Shown: positions 1-13,600 of the stretch, in pieces | How positions within the stretch are numbered: position 1 is the first letter of the stretch | Layout: every line of letters begins with the position of its first letter | Assembly (NCBI GenBank): GCA_030141605.1 | Contig: JAQGDQ010000068.1 | Span: forward strand, 64,001-124,000 | Reading direction: 5' to 3' | DNA: 60,000 nt | Source: Tubiluchus corallicola | Lineage: Eukaryota > Priapulida > Priapulimorpha > Priapulimorphida > Tubiluchidae | Translations under genes and position numbers: made by a program | The notes under the pieces: generated by a model | Database searches by the model: none | What the model was told of the DNA's origin: nothing | What the model saw: the letters and a program-made list of their open reading frames with translations, nothing else

Positions 1-3000
1 TCTCTGTACTAGATTCTAAGATGACTTTTGCATTTTTATTTTATGGATTGATTTTATAATTATATATTGTCGATAAAGAGCCCCATTTGCTCATGTGATT
101 TATGTTAATGATCGACATTAAATAAAATTTGTCTTACTTTAAATTTATCCTGTCTTAGACCTAGTAGGCATGGTAAGGTTTTGGAAAAATCATCATGTGA
201 ATATTGCAAGTTAGTTGACTGTATTTCGTCTACCACTAGCAAGCACCTGTTTGCATAACGCTTACTTGTTTGAAAGCCACATGCAACTGAAAAAGAAAAT
301 TCTTAATAATTTAACTTGTTCGCGCTAGCTTAGTAAAACGTCACTTTTTCACTATCCCATTGTGCATTAAAAAACGTCACTGGCTCCCCAAAAACATAAT
401 TTTAATCTTATTGACAAGACAAAGCAATTTATACTTTTGCTTAGTTGTGAACCAGCTCAACGAATGCGCTGGTTATTCCTTTAGTTTTTTAAACAAGGCA
501 GGGCAATATTCGTGACTTTTTGTTCAGATTGGGATACATGGCTAGTGGACACAGTGTCTTTGGTGTGTGGAGCAACAAACAGTTGAACATTTCTTACACA
601 ATAAATTGTGACCTTGTAAACCAAGAAAAAGGCAAAACTTCAGGAGAGAATTAGCAGATTGCACTATTTCCGACATTTACAAGAAGGAAATCTTTAATTG
701 ACGCCTTTGTAAATAATGTAGAAGAAAATTTTATTATCGAAATATCTAAATGCTTAACTGATCTGCAAAATTTAGTTCATTCTATTGCTGTTCGGAAATT
801 TTCCATGATATAACTCATAAACAAGCAAGGTATAGATATGCTCCTATAGATGGAAATATTCTTTAAAATCACTATGATAAATATGCGTTCTAGGTTAATT
901 AGCGATTTGGCATGTTGCGTAATAATTTTAATAGCGGGAAATGTATTTTCATGTTATAACTTTTGACAATCTCAGTAACATTGTATTAGATAGACATATA
1001 TTTAACATAGTATCAACATTGTATTATTGCGTTATAGACAAAAACACTTTACATTGTTTTCAATGCACCCGTTTATCAGACCGGCTTTATCTGTTTTGCA
1101 GCTATTATTCTTGTTGGACTGTTTATGCGCAAATGGATACGCAGTAACACATAACACATTACGGGTGTCTGGTAAATGCCCGCTTTAATTCATTTCAGCT
1201 AATCTCTATTGTTTTACAAAATAAAATGAATGTTTACGGTTTTGTATAATTAAAACAATCTAAGATCCTATTAATATACGCGCATTATTACATGGTCATA
1301 ACAGATGCATAGTTCATTATCTCCTTGCACATATAACCTTTTATTGGGATGTGCAAACGGTTATGTTAGTTAGAGAACGTAAAAAAACACAAAGAACTAA
1401 AAAACACAAAGAGAACACAACTGTAGTGGGTACCGAAGTCGTAAAACCATTGCAGCCGTGACCACTGACAAATGCCGTTGATAAAGAATATTTCCTTGTA
1501 ACAAGCGGCTCATTTAATTAGAAAAAAATGTCATTAAACTTCTTCACCTTCAAATGAAGATAATTAACTGTTTTTTTGGTCGTGTAAGTCTACAATTGCA
1601 GCTGTAATACAGAAATATATTTTAGAATCTGATTATTATTTATTGCGTTGATGTATAATTTTAATTTATTTATTATAATTAAAAGAAAAAACAACATTGA
1701 ATGCACATAATATCACAAAAATTTTCGTCCTTTTTCTTCATTTCTCAAATTCTTCGCTTATCAGTAATTGTTAATTTTCAAAATGTAGATAGATAAGTAG
1801 TCAGATAAATAAAAGATCAAAATTGGATATTAATCACGTACACAGCTAAGATGACAAATTTCTGCCCTTATTTATTGTTTCCGGAACCTTACGAATGGTC
1901 CTTGCAACTCTTTTAAAAACTGTTGCCTGCAATACTACAGTTACATTTACTTTACTATTTACTTTTATTTAAATGCCACCACGTTCTCTTGAGTAATTTT
2001 CATAATGACCAAACAAATATGTACATCATTTGTCTGGGACGTAAAACTAGATAAAAGACAATGCAAATACGTGCTGGGTTTATTGGTCTTCATGTTACTA
2101 ATGTTTGCTCGGCATAGCAGGTGTTGATTATGAAATTATCCAGATATTGTTTGTATTTTGTCCAGTTATTGGGGACTGTCAGCATACTTGATGCTTGTGC
2201 AGTATTATAGCCTGTCACAATTTTCAATAATTTTGTTAGAAGGTAACGAATGTTGTGCAGTCTGCACTTATATCCGAAAAGTCTTGGTAAAATTACGAAA
2301 TTTAGTGAAAAGTTTTTAAGTAAAAAACAATCATGCATTACTAAATAAATAATGTATTTCTAAGAATTTCCAGAATACGGAACTTCTAAATTCTGGAAAT
2401 TTATGAATAACAAATAATCGGCATTTTAGCTAGCTTAGCTAGCTAGCAAGAGATCTGCAATTTATAAAACACTTTGGTGCATACGACTATTACACCCATT
2501 TACTACTTGGCACACTCGTTTATTTGTAGCTGACGTTTAGTTGATTACCTAGTTTGTTTATTTTCGTGTTAGTTTCGCTTTTTTGTTCTTAGTAATTTTT
2601 ATCCTTTTCACCTCTAGCAATCTCAGAACAGTTTGTATTTACCGCGTGAAAAGGGTATTTTGTAAGCTAATGTTCATAAAACCGACATTAAGGTAAAATT
2701 AGCTGAACCTGGCTAGTTTTTTTGCAAAAACTCTAAGAATGAAATTAGTTGATAAGATGAGGTCATTTTATACGTGACAATACATTCAATATAGCAAAGC
2801 AAAAAAGGTGGGGCACACCCAAATACCGTCCGACCCAATATATGATTATACTAATCACAGTATTGCTTTCTTCTATGAAGATAGACGTAATAAAGCCTGG
2901 TTTGCAACACTACAATACGTTGTGTGTAGTATACTTTATATCAAACGCCTAGCAGTTTCAACAATATATAGTCGTACATTATACATAAAAATTCCACACT

Positions 3001-4649
3001 ACAGAAAAAAACACTGCAATGTTAAAAGTACATAAACCTAAAATTCACACAAAAATTGCATTCGTACTTTAGTAGTGGATGGAGAGAGGGTGGTTTTTCA
3101 CATCCAGCGACAGCGTCATTCGTCGATTGGCCGGCTAGAAACAATGCCCGTGACACTGACGCGCATGCTCACGAACATTCCTTACAAAAACTCATTTATT
3201 GCTATTCTATCAATAAATTTACCCTTTTCGTGAATTTGTATCTTGAACGCGATTGCCTTCCTACTTTCATGATGGGAAATATCATTGTAAATCAAAAACA
3301 CTAACTTAGGCCTATGCTTACGACGTTCTTTTTCTGCAATAACTGCGAATCTTTTCCAGTAAAAATCTGGAAAAATATGCGCGGCAATATTGACCCAATC
3401 AACTCATGCAGTCACAACTCATTTATCCGTTCACGTGTAAATTTTGTTGACTTATTTCCACTACTTCGGGAGTGGAAATTTGATTACAGGGTTTGTACAT
3501 TTTCGTAAAGCGTCTATGCAATAATATGCAGAGCAAAAGGTCGCTTAACTTTCATTTTCATTTTTTGCTTAAAAAAATTGTAAACTAAGCGCCCTCAGTT
3601 CACGCTGTTATAAAATATCGACTTGTTGACAAGAAATTAATTTTGAACGATTCCTAACGTAATACGGACGACCTAGTTCCCGACTCTTTACAATTACACC
3701 ATTGACAGTAGAAATAATTCCACACTAGAATGTAGTTTAGAATAATCCACGTTGTACTTGAAATAGCTATATACATAAAATTGTACAATAAGTGTAAGTA
3801 TTGTATAGATATAAGTATAAGTATCTTTATTTATCACCTTTTTACAGGAAGAAAAACACAGTGCAAAAAACGTAATATGACGCAATGTAACAAAATTATT
3901 ATGATGTAATTTATCTGAGATATGATATTAAACTGATTGGTGAAAGGGTTGCGAAGAACTATTTTTTAGCCTAATGCTTCGGCTTATGATATAAATTTAC
4001 GTAGACGAAACTTTTTTGAAACTGTTGTATCCATAAGAGACGTTCACGTTCGAATTAAGTAACATGCAATAAGCTAAAAACTTCTAGGCGCTCAAAATGA
4101 GTAAGTTCGCGCCCAGTTTAAGTGACTTACCTAGTTCTTACTTGACAAGCATATGTTTTTTACTCAATTTTAATCTTAATTAATTCTATAAATTCAGCTT
4201 AGTTCACTGTTGTAATTCACAAACGTGATTAAGCTTTCTAAACAAAGTAACTACTATACTGATTGTTGGTTAATTGCATTCGATTTTCAGTATTTGAGAC
4301 CCTGCAACCAGTGTATAAAAAAATACATGCCTGATCTTGTACACAATTACAGAAGACTTTCGTTATAGAATTTCTTCAAGGGGCTACCTCGCTAAATCAA
4401 TTAAGACAGCAATAGAAACCTTCGTTGTGGTAGTAAACCGCGTTTAGTTAGTTACACTACATATTGCCCAAACAGACCATATCTAAAACGCTACCTACCT
4501 AAGAAACGAATAACTGTATTGCGTTGTACTAATTTAGGCGTTGATATAGTTATGACGTATTCATAAAACTTGGATCAAGTTTTCCCATCAGGTTGTAAAC
4601 ATAAAAGTTATGAATTTTTAACCATAAGTTATCTATTTACTATTTTCAG
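1..4649. other. AT-rich non-coding DNA, probably intron or 5' region of the beta1-like nAChR gene
   Basis: No exon of the expected receptor N-terminal type (a WxDYKLxWDPxxYGG or PDIVLxNN block) was found on the + strand. The short ORFs here show no recognisable domain. About 540-800 there is a possible LINE C-terminal remnant, listed separately. At 2426-2446 there is a short TAGC-rich run. Because the first visible receptor exon needs a phase-2 upstream partner, at least the part next to 4649 is intron. Confidence 0.6.
540..800 (+). pseudogene. Possible LINE ORF2 C-terminal remnant
   Basis: On the + strand a broken frame reads a Cys-containing block followed by QQTVEHFLHN and, after a stop, KPRKRQNFRRELAD. 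This resembles the C-x2-C...TVEHFLLxCPxY...R..L tail that ends many non-LTR retrotransposon ORF2 proteins. There are stops and no reverse-transcriptase core nearby, so it is at most a 3' fragment. The call rests on pattern only. Confidence 0.35.
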
Positions 4650-7600
4650 TGCAGATGGTAACTATGAAGTCAGTTACAAGGTCAACGTTGTGCTGTTCTC
4701 TCATGGTGAGGTCCTTTGGGTACCACCTGCCATCTACCAATCGTCGTGTACTATTGACGTCAGACATTTCCCATTTGATAGTCAGAAATGTGACATGAAA
4801 TTCGGGTCATGGACATTTAACGGGGATCAGGTTAGTCTCTCGTTTTACGAAAATCTCCACCAGGTGGACTTAAACGACTATGTGATCAGCGGCACTTGGG
4901 ACGTCATCGGCGTTCCGGCATTCCTTATCAATGACACCAAGACAAAGCCCACCAAAACCGCCATTTCCTTCCAAATACATCTTAGACGGAAGACACTCTT
5001 CTATACGGTCAACCTAGTGATTCCGTGCGTGTTGTTATCGTTTCTCAGTATTTTAGTGTTTTATCTACCGTCGGACTGTGGTGAAAAAATGACGTTAGCA
5101 ATCTCGTTGTTGCTAGCTCTCGTTGTGTTTCTCCTACTGGTCTCGAAAATTTTGCCTCCAACGTCACTGACTATACCGCTGGTGTCTAAGTATCTTCTGT
5201 TCACGTTTATTATGAATATTATTACAATTTTAGCGACTGTTATTATTATTAATTGGAACTTTAGGGGACCAACCACGCACCGTATGCCGCGTTGGTTTAG
5301 GCGACTTTTTATAGATTTTCTTCCAAAGATTTTGTTGATACGCAGGCCGCCAAAAGAAAATCAACCGTGTGGGTCTGGTCAGTCGAATGACTTTGACCAT
5401 CCAACGACTGTAACTCGCGGAGATGTAAAATATTTTAATGTAAATAACATGGGTGAGGCTATTGAGCTCTCAGACTTGCACCACCCAAACTGCAGACTGG
5501 GCAGACGCCCATCTAGTGAGAATAAGCCAAAATCAGACGAAGTGCAAGGTGAGGAAAATGAGGGTCCTATACCTCTGACTGCAGAAGCGCATAGGACAGC
5601 AACTGCTGTGGATTTTATAGCCGAGCATTTGCGAATGGAGGACGAAGTTTCAGTGGTAAGTAGAATATTAAAAATAATAACAAGAAAAGTTGTTCCGAGA
5701 AATAAAGGTTTCTAAGATTCTTAAAGAGTTACCAGGGAAAACTGAGTGTTGCAATGATGACAACTGAATATTTGTTTGAATATTAATTTTGATGTGTTTA
5801 ATTGGGTAAAAATATATACCTGTTATTCATCGTAGGATGTGGCAGATACAATTAGATAACTGTCAGATTTTGCTGCTACTTAGCAAAGTAATTACAATTC
5901 TGCATTTTCATTTATGATTTTTTTGTAACTATGATAATATGAATAACGCATTGTACTCTTGAGGAAAAAGGTTATCATAGTAGTAACGGGCATATATATA
6001 TTTCTACATATTCCAAAACCTTGTCAACGAAAGTTTTAAGCACGATGACCCAATGTCGGTTATAGGCATTGTAAATTAGGACATATAGTTTATAACAAAC
6101 GCTTATGGTATTGTTTATAGTCTTATAATGGTATACCAAACCAAAGCACTTGGGACACTTGGGTCTACTTTATCGCACTGTTTTATGACGAAACGACTTT
6201 TGCTGTTGACGGTTATAAATACAGCAGTGTCGAATTTGTGAATATATTAAAATATTTTTATGACCCGGTAAGCGAACGTACAGTAAACACGACAGTGGCG
6301 TGACTCATTTAATGACTGTCAGGTAATACGGCAAAAACCGTGGCTCAGGTGAAAATGTTGCAAGCGCAAGCTGTCACTAAAATGCTGTCATTAGGGGTTT
6401 TAATAAACCCGTTGCGCAAATATTTGAAGTTAATTCTTACAAGGTGTTCAATCACTTGTCATTTGACAGATGCGGAAAATTACCTGCACGTAAATTACAG
6501 GTATGATATACAGCATCAAACTTTTGCGAAAAGGGGCATCATATTTGAGCGAATTTATGGAATAAAATGTTTTAAGACAGAAATTAATTCATAACTTTAT
6601 AATTTATTTAGTATTACTTCATAAAATGATATAAGAAATGTAAAACATTGAACGAAGCGAAATCGATTCCAATTGATTATGTAAAAAATGCGCAAATATG
6701 CAAAAGTGCAAATTTCTTGTTGTTTAAAAATAACTTAAAAAACGACAACATGTTTGGAAAACATGACAAAATTTTGTAAATGACAAGAAGGTATGCACGG
6801 AAAATACTTTTGAGGGAATTTGGCGGGAACTGCTGAATTCGTTTGTCTGGTGCACATTCTGATTCTGACATAATTATAGTCAATCATTCACGAGGAGTTA
6901 CTTGACCCAGAAGCTTTTCATGGATAATAAATTGGACAAGGAAGAGGCGCAGTTATACGTATTTATCATCACCGTTATCGTTAGCATAATAATAACAATC
7001 ATCGTCGTCGTCATCACATCGTCGTTATCATCGTTGTATCTTTATCAATATCGTCGTCGTCATCACCACCATCATCATTATGATCAACAGCATTATCGTT
7101 GTGAAATTTGTTATTCAATCCACCCTTGTCGAGTTTTCATCATGTGAATTTTAGTCTAGGATTCTCAGCAGCAAAATCTTTGAAAGGAGTGAGTCATTGA
7201 GTCAACACCACCTTGTGAGGATTTATTCAATAACTAAACTTTTGACACACTTTCTTTCATGTTGGCAGTCTATAGCATCTACATGTTTGAAAACCGAAAG
7301 TGAATCTGTCTGTATCTTTAATCAAAATTTTGAATAATACCGTCAAAAGCCAACAGGAAAGAAATTCCGAGTGAGAGATTTACTGGGTTTTGACTAGAGC
7401 AGTCTCAAGCGGTTCTTACTGAAGCAATGACGGTAAAGTGCCCAAGTTAAGCTTTATTGAGTTAGTTTCAATTGTTCTTACTTATGTAGATGTGAGCTGC
7501 AGATGGCAAATTTAATGTTACGCAAATGTCGACCACAAGGTTGATTCCACTGGCCCAGCCAACCATGATTTCCGAAAGCGCTTTTTTGTTCTGCATGTAA

Positions 7601-10600
7601 TGTACTTGGTTGATTTGCATCATTAGCATTGTGTAAAATAGCAATGTTGTTGTCTTCAATAATGCTAAAAACCAAAATATTTGAAAAGACTTCTTGAAGA
7701 CCTGCAACAAGCTGGATCAGCCCTTGTTTGTGAAACAGATTTTCTGTCAGGACATCCATTTAAGTTGCTCACATACCGAGGTCTCTCATCCGTGTATAAA
7801 CAGCTTAAGTGCAAATCTTGTAATTGATGGTTGACTTGGGCCGAAGCATTTTTCTTTATAAGAAATGGTCAGCAAAGTGAACGGTGTCACAACACCTAAA
7901 CTTCATGTGTTTTCTTGGGTAGATTTCGCGGCAGAGTTCTTAGTACTCGTTAACAAGTTTGAAAGAGGCGGAAATGAATTAATGCACGTTATTCAGGCTG
8001 TAAGCGTTTGGTTTCTTTGTGATGTCAAATCAACATAACGCTTGAATAACCTAGAGGAAGACTTTTTAGCATTTCCTTTCCCTGATTTCTGAAGTTCTAA
8101 TGTAGTTCTTAGAATCTTACTGTCATTATCGCTTTTTCCTGCTGCTGCCCATGAACGTCACTTTTGTGGCTTGCTTTCAGTCGGTTACAGTCTTTGTATG
8201 TATAAATTTAGCTTTCTAAACACAGCAGTGCGGACATTGCAAGGAACTGTAATGGCTTCAAATGCAATATTTCGGAGGAATTTCAATATTGCGCGGAATT
8301 TTATTTCTTTCGGCAATTCAATGTCAATTACCTTCCCCCATGTTTTATTGCTTGCATTTGTTGTACAATTTGTGTTTGTTTTGTTTTGAACGCATAATGG
8401 GTAGCGAATGAAGTTTTATGCACAGTATAGACATTTATTGTGTATTAAAATTCACATTTGTGTTGCAAAGAACATTTCTGAATAATAGGCAGACTAACGA
8501 ATTTCCATTGAAACTTAACCAGACTTAGCTAAGGTACCATGCAAAAATATAATAAAGCCATGTGACTTGCCATGGGCTGACTTTGTGCCTCGATGTGTTA
8601 TGCCAACACAAACCACATGCAAAATGATGTTAGGCCATTACTGTTGTTTTGCTTAACGGCTACTTCTTTGTGTGTACTTTGGTTAGCAGCTGCCTTTGCT
8701 GCAAGCTCCTCTATATTCTTCCATTTCTTCCATATTTAACTATCTTTCTCACCCTGCTCCTTTTTTCCTCGATAATCGACACATTTGACAGGTTTCTTGC
8801 TTTGGATTGTAGAGTTTGTAAGAAAATCGGAAACATGCGTTGGTGTTAGCTTAGCAGCAGTTTAGTGACAACCTCGTTGCAACGGCGAATACCAGCGGAG
8901 AGGACAGAAAAATTCGGTCGATCGGTTGAAACCGAATGTGGTTGCAAGTCGAGACGACTGGCAGTATTAGAAATGAGGCTATGATACCAGATCACCATCT
9001 AGCAAGCACTACTACCGTATAGGGGCTTCTGTACTGTACATAGTAATGGAACATAGTACGTTTTGTGGTCAGTGGTGGAGAAATCGCGTCATGAAACACA
9101 TTAGTCTTGGTGTAATTAACTGACAAATTTTTTCACCTTTATCCAACTATCAGTGTTTTAGCTCTCTGTTAGTGCAATGTTGTAAAATGATTAACTTAGT
9201 GGACGTAAGAAAAAGACTTGCAAAAAGTATTGTATTGAAATTATTAATGAGAGGTATGTCATTAATGTAGATAAGAAAAAGAAGTGGTCCTAAGGTGGGT
9301 TCCTTGTGTTGTACATCACAATTTAAATCTAAGTGCGGGTATACATGTATTGTACAAATCCACGAAGAATACTGCCGGTTTTTTAAACTTGAAGAAGGTG
9401 CAAAAACCAACAAGCTACGACGATGGTCTCGTCCTTTTATTGCTGTCACTGAGTCCACGAGGCTTAGTTTCCAAACTCTTCCAGGAAAAGCGACAGTGGA
9501 CAGATTTCATTAGTCTTTCTAGCCAGATTTTTGTTCAATGCAATGCGATGAAGCTCTCGACTAAGGGAACAGGATTTTAATAAGAGCAGGAAGCATTCGG
9601 TGAAGTAGGCTGCAGTGAACCTGCTGTTGGTGAGGCTAAGTAATAGCGATGCTACGTCGATACATTATTCAGCTCTTAAGTGCTTTGATCATTTTCATGC
9701 ATAAAACATTTCATTAAATGTCAAATTAACAGCGCTTTCCTAGCAAATTTAGAAAATATATTTGGGGTTTTTGCCGTTGCTTGATTTTTTTGTTTCTGTA
9801 ACTACAAGGTCAAACGAGCTGATTATAAAGGGCTCTGCCATAGTCATACAGAAACTCGTAGTGAATTGCTCTGTGGCCACCAGAAGTTTGCTTCTAGAAT
9901 TCTCTAATATAGCAAGCGAATAAAACGAGAGCGTGTGTATGATTTACTGGAGCTTAGTGACAGCGCTGTTATTCTCTATAGTCTAACTCTAATACTTTGC
10001 TGGCTGTTCAAAGGAATACTTTGTGGTAGCGAATTTAAAATCACTTCTTAAAATTTTTATTGTATAATATAGTAAACAATATAGTAAAATCTGTACGATT
10101 GTTGTAAAGTTAAGCTTGAAGGTAGAGTTCACTTTTGGTTGGTGATTTCATATTCTTTGCCTATGAGGACATTTTTTTCAAAAAAGCTATTTTATCTAAT
10201 TTGCAAAAGAGAAATGCACAAAAATTATTTTGAAATTTTGATTTTTTTTCAAATTACATGGCTCAGAAATTAAAGCTCCATCCTAATTGTGTCTATTCTT
10301 ATAAGTTTTGAGGAAGAATCACATCACTAATCACTTTAAAGTAAACAGAAGACAGGACGCTGTATGAAAACCCACTCTACTGGAAATGACATTATTGATT
10401 TTCTGAAACTCATAAAAAAGCCCGTGTTTTAACTTTCAGACAGTTTCGGGAGCGAAAAATATGTATTTCAAAAATTATTTGACTCTGTAGTCTGAGGGAG
10501 AAGCGAGACTTAGTAGTTTTTTCGCTAATATAGCTGAAAGTGTGGCCATAAAATTTAATAGAATTACCATCAACGGCAATAGAAGCAAGAGTTTACGCTT

Positions 10601-13600
10601 AAAGTGAAAACCGCGCAGTAATTAACGCTGAATGAATCACGTGAGCCTAATCATTAGTTGAAATTTTGTGTCACCCTCACACGCTACGCTATTATGAAGA
10701 AGTATAGCTGCGAGATACTGCGCCGCAGGCTAATTAGGCTAAATTAGCCATTTGTTCTGTTATTAGATAACCCGTGTAGTTATTACTAATCAGCATGGCC
10801 TATGCGCATCATTCTGGAGTGGTTTTAATGTTCATCCAAGGGTAGCAATTAGGAAGCTAGTTTGATAAGCTTACTGATAACAAGTTATTCGTGGCTCAAC
10901 TCAACACTCTTATGGGAAAATAAATTTTGATGTTCTGTTCTCTAACAACTTTATGGAAATATCGCAACAGAGAAATTTAAGTACTTTTAAGCATTTTTGT
11001 CGAAATTATAATTAAAAATACAAAAACAACCTGAAAAACAACAACAAAAATGGCAGATAAGATTTTTTCCTTGCCTACTTCAAGTACCAGGATTCCTATA
11101 CGCGTTCAGGTAAAATATACAAATGACATGCTTGCTGGCGACGCGGTCTCAAGATAGGTCTACCTATATCCAAATATGATTAAATATTAAATGTTTATTT
11201 AACATATTTGTCTCAGTTTCTGATGTTTTTCAAATGAAATTGAAGTACCGGACAGGGGATGACTCTAGCAGAGATGCATGATAGGTGGGTAGAAAAGTGG
11301 GGGACTGGGAGAGTAATAAGGAATGGGGAGTGGGGGACAAGTAGCCACATTGTTGCAATGGCGTTGGAGACAACAACAAGACCAAACACCTCATTAGAAT
11401 GATTGTATTATTGGTCTTCCATATTAATTTAAATCAATGCTTCTGATTCCAAATTATTTCTTTAATAGCAAGTCTCATCTTAAGCGCTGCCAAAATAAGG
11501 TATCGCCTTTTCAATCACTTTGCAAGAATTTTCATAACTTTGTGCGGCTTTTTGTTCTATTTGTGCAAAAAAGTGCTATTGTCCAGTTTTTAGGGTAGAC
11601 CGGTCATGCACTTTCGATCGGGTCGCTAAGCATGGCACAGATCTGCATTTTATTTACACGATCATTAACATAAATTCTATATTCCTCTTACAGAGAATTT
11701 AAAGTATTACATTTTGTATCGCTCATCTTTGGTCTTATTGTTTCCCCTACATGACATCCATTACTGTATAAACATTAGTCCCGGAATAACACAAAGGCAA
11801 CCCGTTTTCACAAATGAAACCAATAATATTGGATGCAAAGGAGCGATCTGGGCTTATTGTCGGTTCTTGCTCCTCTATTGAACCTTTGAAGGGACTAACT
11901 TGTCTCCTATCTGGATCGATGTAAAAGTCAACAACTTAGATGACATCCGAGCCTCTTATATAAATACGCCTTATCCCGAGGCAGACTTCTATTATGGAGT
12001 CTTCCACTGTTTGAGTATGACCATCGCCAATGACCGAAGCATAGAAATAGACCAGTACATGATTCCTTAAGGGATCCGTTTTGATGGTCGTATTTTCATA
12101 TAAGGTTATGTAAATGTGGATACTTAATGGCCTCATCTCAGTAGCGGATTGTATTAAAGAGAATATAAGAAGTCTTCAGTCGGAATAGGTCCAACATTGC
12201 TAAATTGTGGTCGCTTACACACACGCGCTCGCTCGTTCGCACGCACACATGCAGGTTTCATTTATTAATTTATTTGTTTTGCAGGGTGTGAATGGAAAAT
12301 TTCCATTCTATTTTTTTCACAAACTATATTTGTTCACTAATTTTTTCGTTTTATTTAAATGAATTTTCAAGCCGCAGACAATTTTTGTTGTCCAAACTTG
12401 CACGATTCCATAACGACGATGTCGTCGTGCATCTGCTACGAAAATCAATAGATATCCAAATCAGTTTATAAAGTAGTTTGTTCGTAGTATTGTTACAAAT
12501 AATTGACATCGAATGTTCCATTAGGAGTTTGTAGAAGTATGTTTTCAAAACTTTTTGGCCTTGCCGCGTATGATTTGGCCGGAAGATTCCATAATTTAAT
12601 TTGCTCGCGCATGTGCATGTGCATTCATGCATGAACAACTCATAGACTAGCCTGTAGCCATCTCTTTAATTTGAATCCATGTCAACTGGTTTGTGATCAA
12701 AGAAGATTTTGTTGCATTGTCGAAATACATTTAATTGAAAGTCCCCGTGGTCATTTTCTGTGTATGGATAGAATATATGAGTTTTAGATGAGACTTGTAT
12801 ATGAGAAAAATACATTTGTTTGAAATTTTCGCGATTTTTGATAATCTGGAAGTAGAAGATAATTGGACATGCAGCGTTTTCTGCGGAAAAATTTGGTCGA
12901 ACAATCACTTTAATTTATTAGATCTATAAAATCCATTTATGTAAGAGTTTAAAATGTAAACTCTAGACTAAACACGGCACCCTGTAACCTGGAACCTCGA
13001 TTGCTTCTTGGTGGATGCTCCATTACGTTTTTTGTTCATGAGGTGGCGTAAAGTGAGAGTTCAACAACGACAAACAATAACACATAACTGCTAATAATAG
13101 TACGTAAACCATTAGCAAGGTGATCATTGCGCTACATGCCCTAATTAAAATCAAAATGGATTCATGCATGATTACAAATAAATATTAGTATTTATACTGC
13201 GTTTTACTGAAGGCTGTCTGGTTTACGGACCTATTGTCTCATGGACTTTTTGACAATTGACATCTAGTCATGTACTTTATGGGTTGTATTGACAAATGGT
13301 GAAACTGCAGACTTTTGTGCTATTCTCTTTTGTAGATTAAACCACTTTTTGACCGTGACATCGATAATTGAAGATCGAACACCTCATGCAAAGACGTTTC
13401 AGAATGTCACTTAGCTGGGCGGAAATGCATTTAACACTCGGAATTCTTTAGTTGGACCTAAATTATCGTATTTTGACGTTTCATTGCTCCTCGTTGAGAT
13501 CAGTCAGGAATCGATGATGGCTGCCGGGTGCTAGTCTCGTGTTTACTTAGCCAAGTTATTTGTGATGTCAAAAGTGGACCTAGTCAAATGAAAAACAGGG

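Noticed and set aside
4327-4347. ATGCCTGATCTTGTACACAAT, reading MPDLVHN, as the missing PDIVLxNN receptor exon
   Set aside because: There is no WDP/YGG-like sequence upstream, no acceptor at a sensible distance and no donor after the Asn codon. It is a chance match.
5080-5165. Lys at the outer end of TM2 (VSKILPPTS) of the beta1-like subunit as a novel change
   Set aside because: As I recall, insect beta1 subunits carry the same residue, so it is a family trait.
5061-5276. Minus-strand ORF opposite the receptor membrane segments
   Set aside because: It is an antisense shadow of the TM2-TM3 coding exon.
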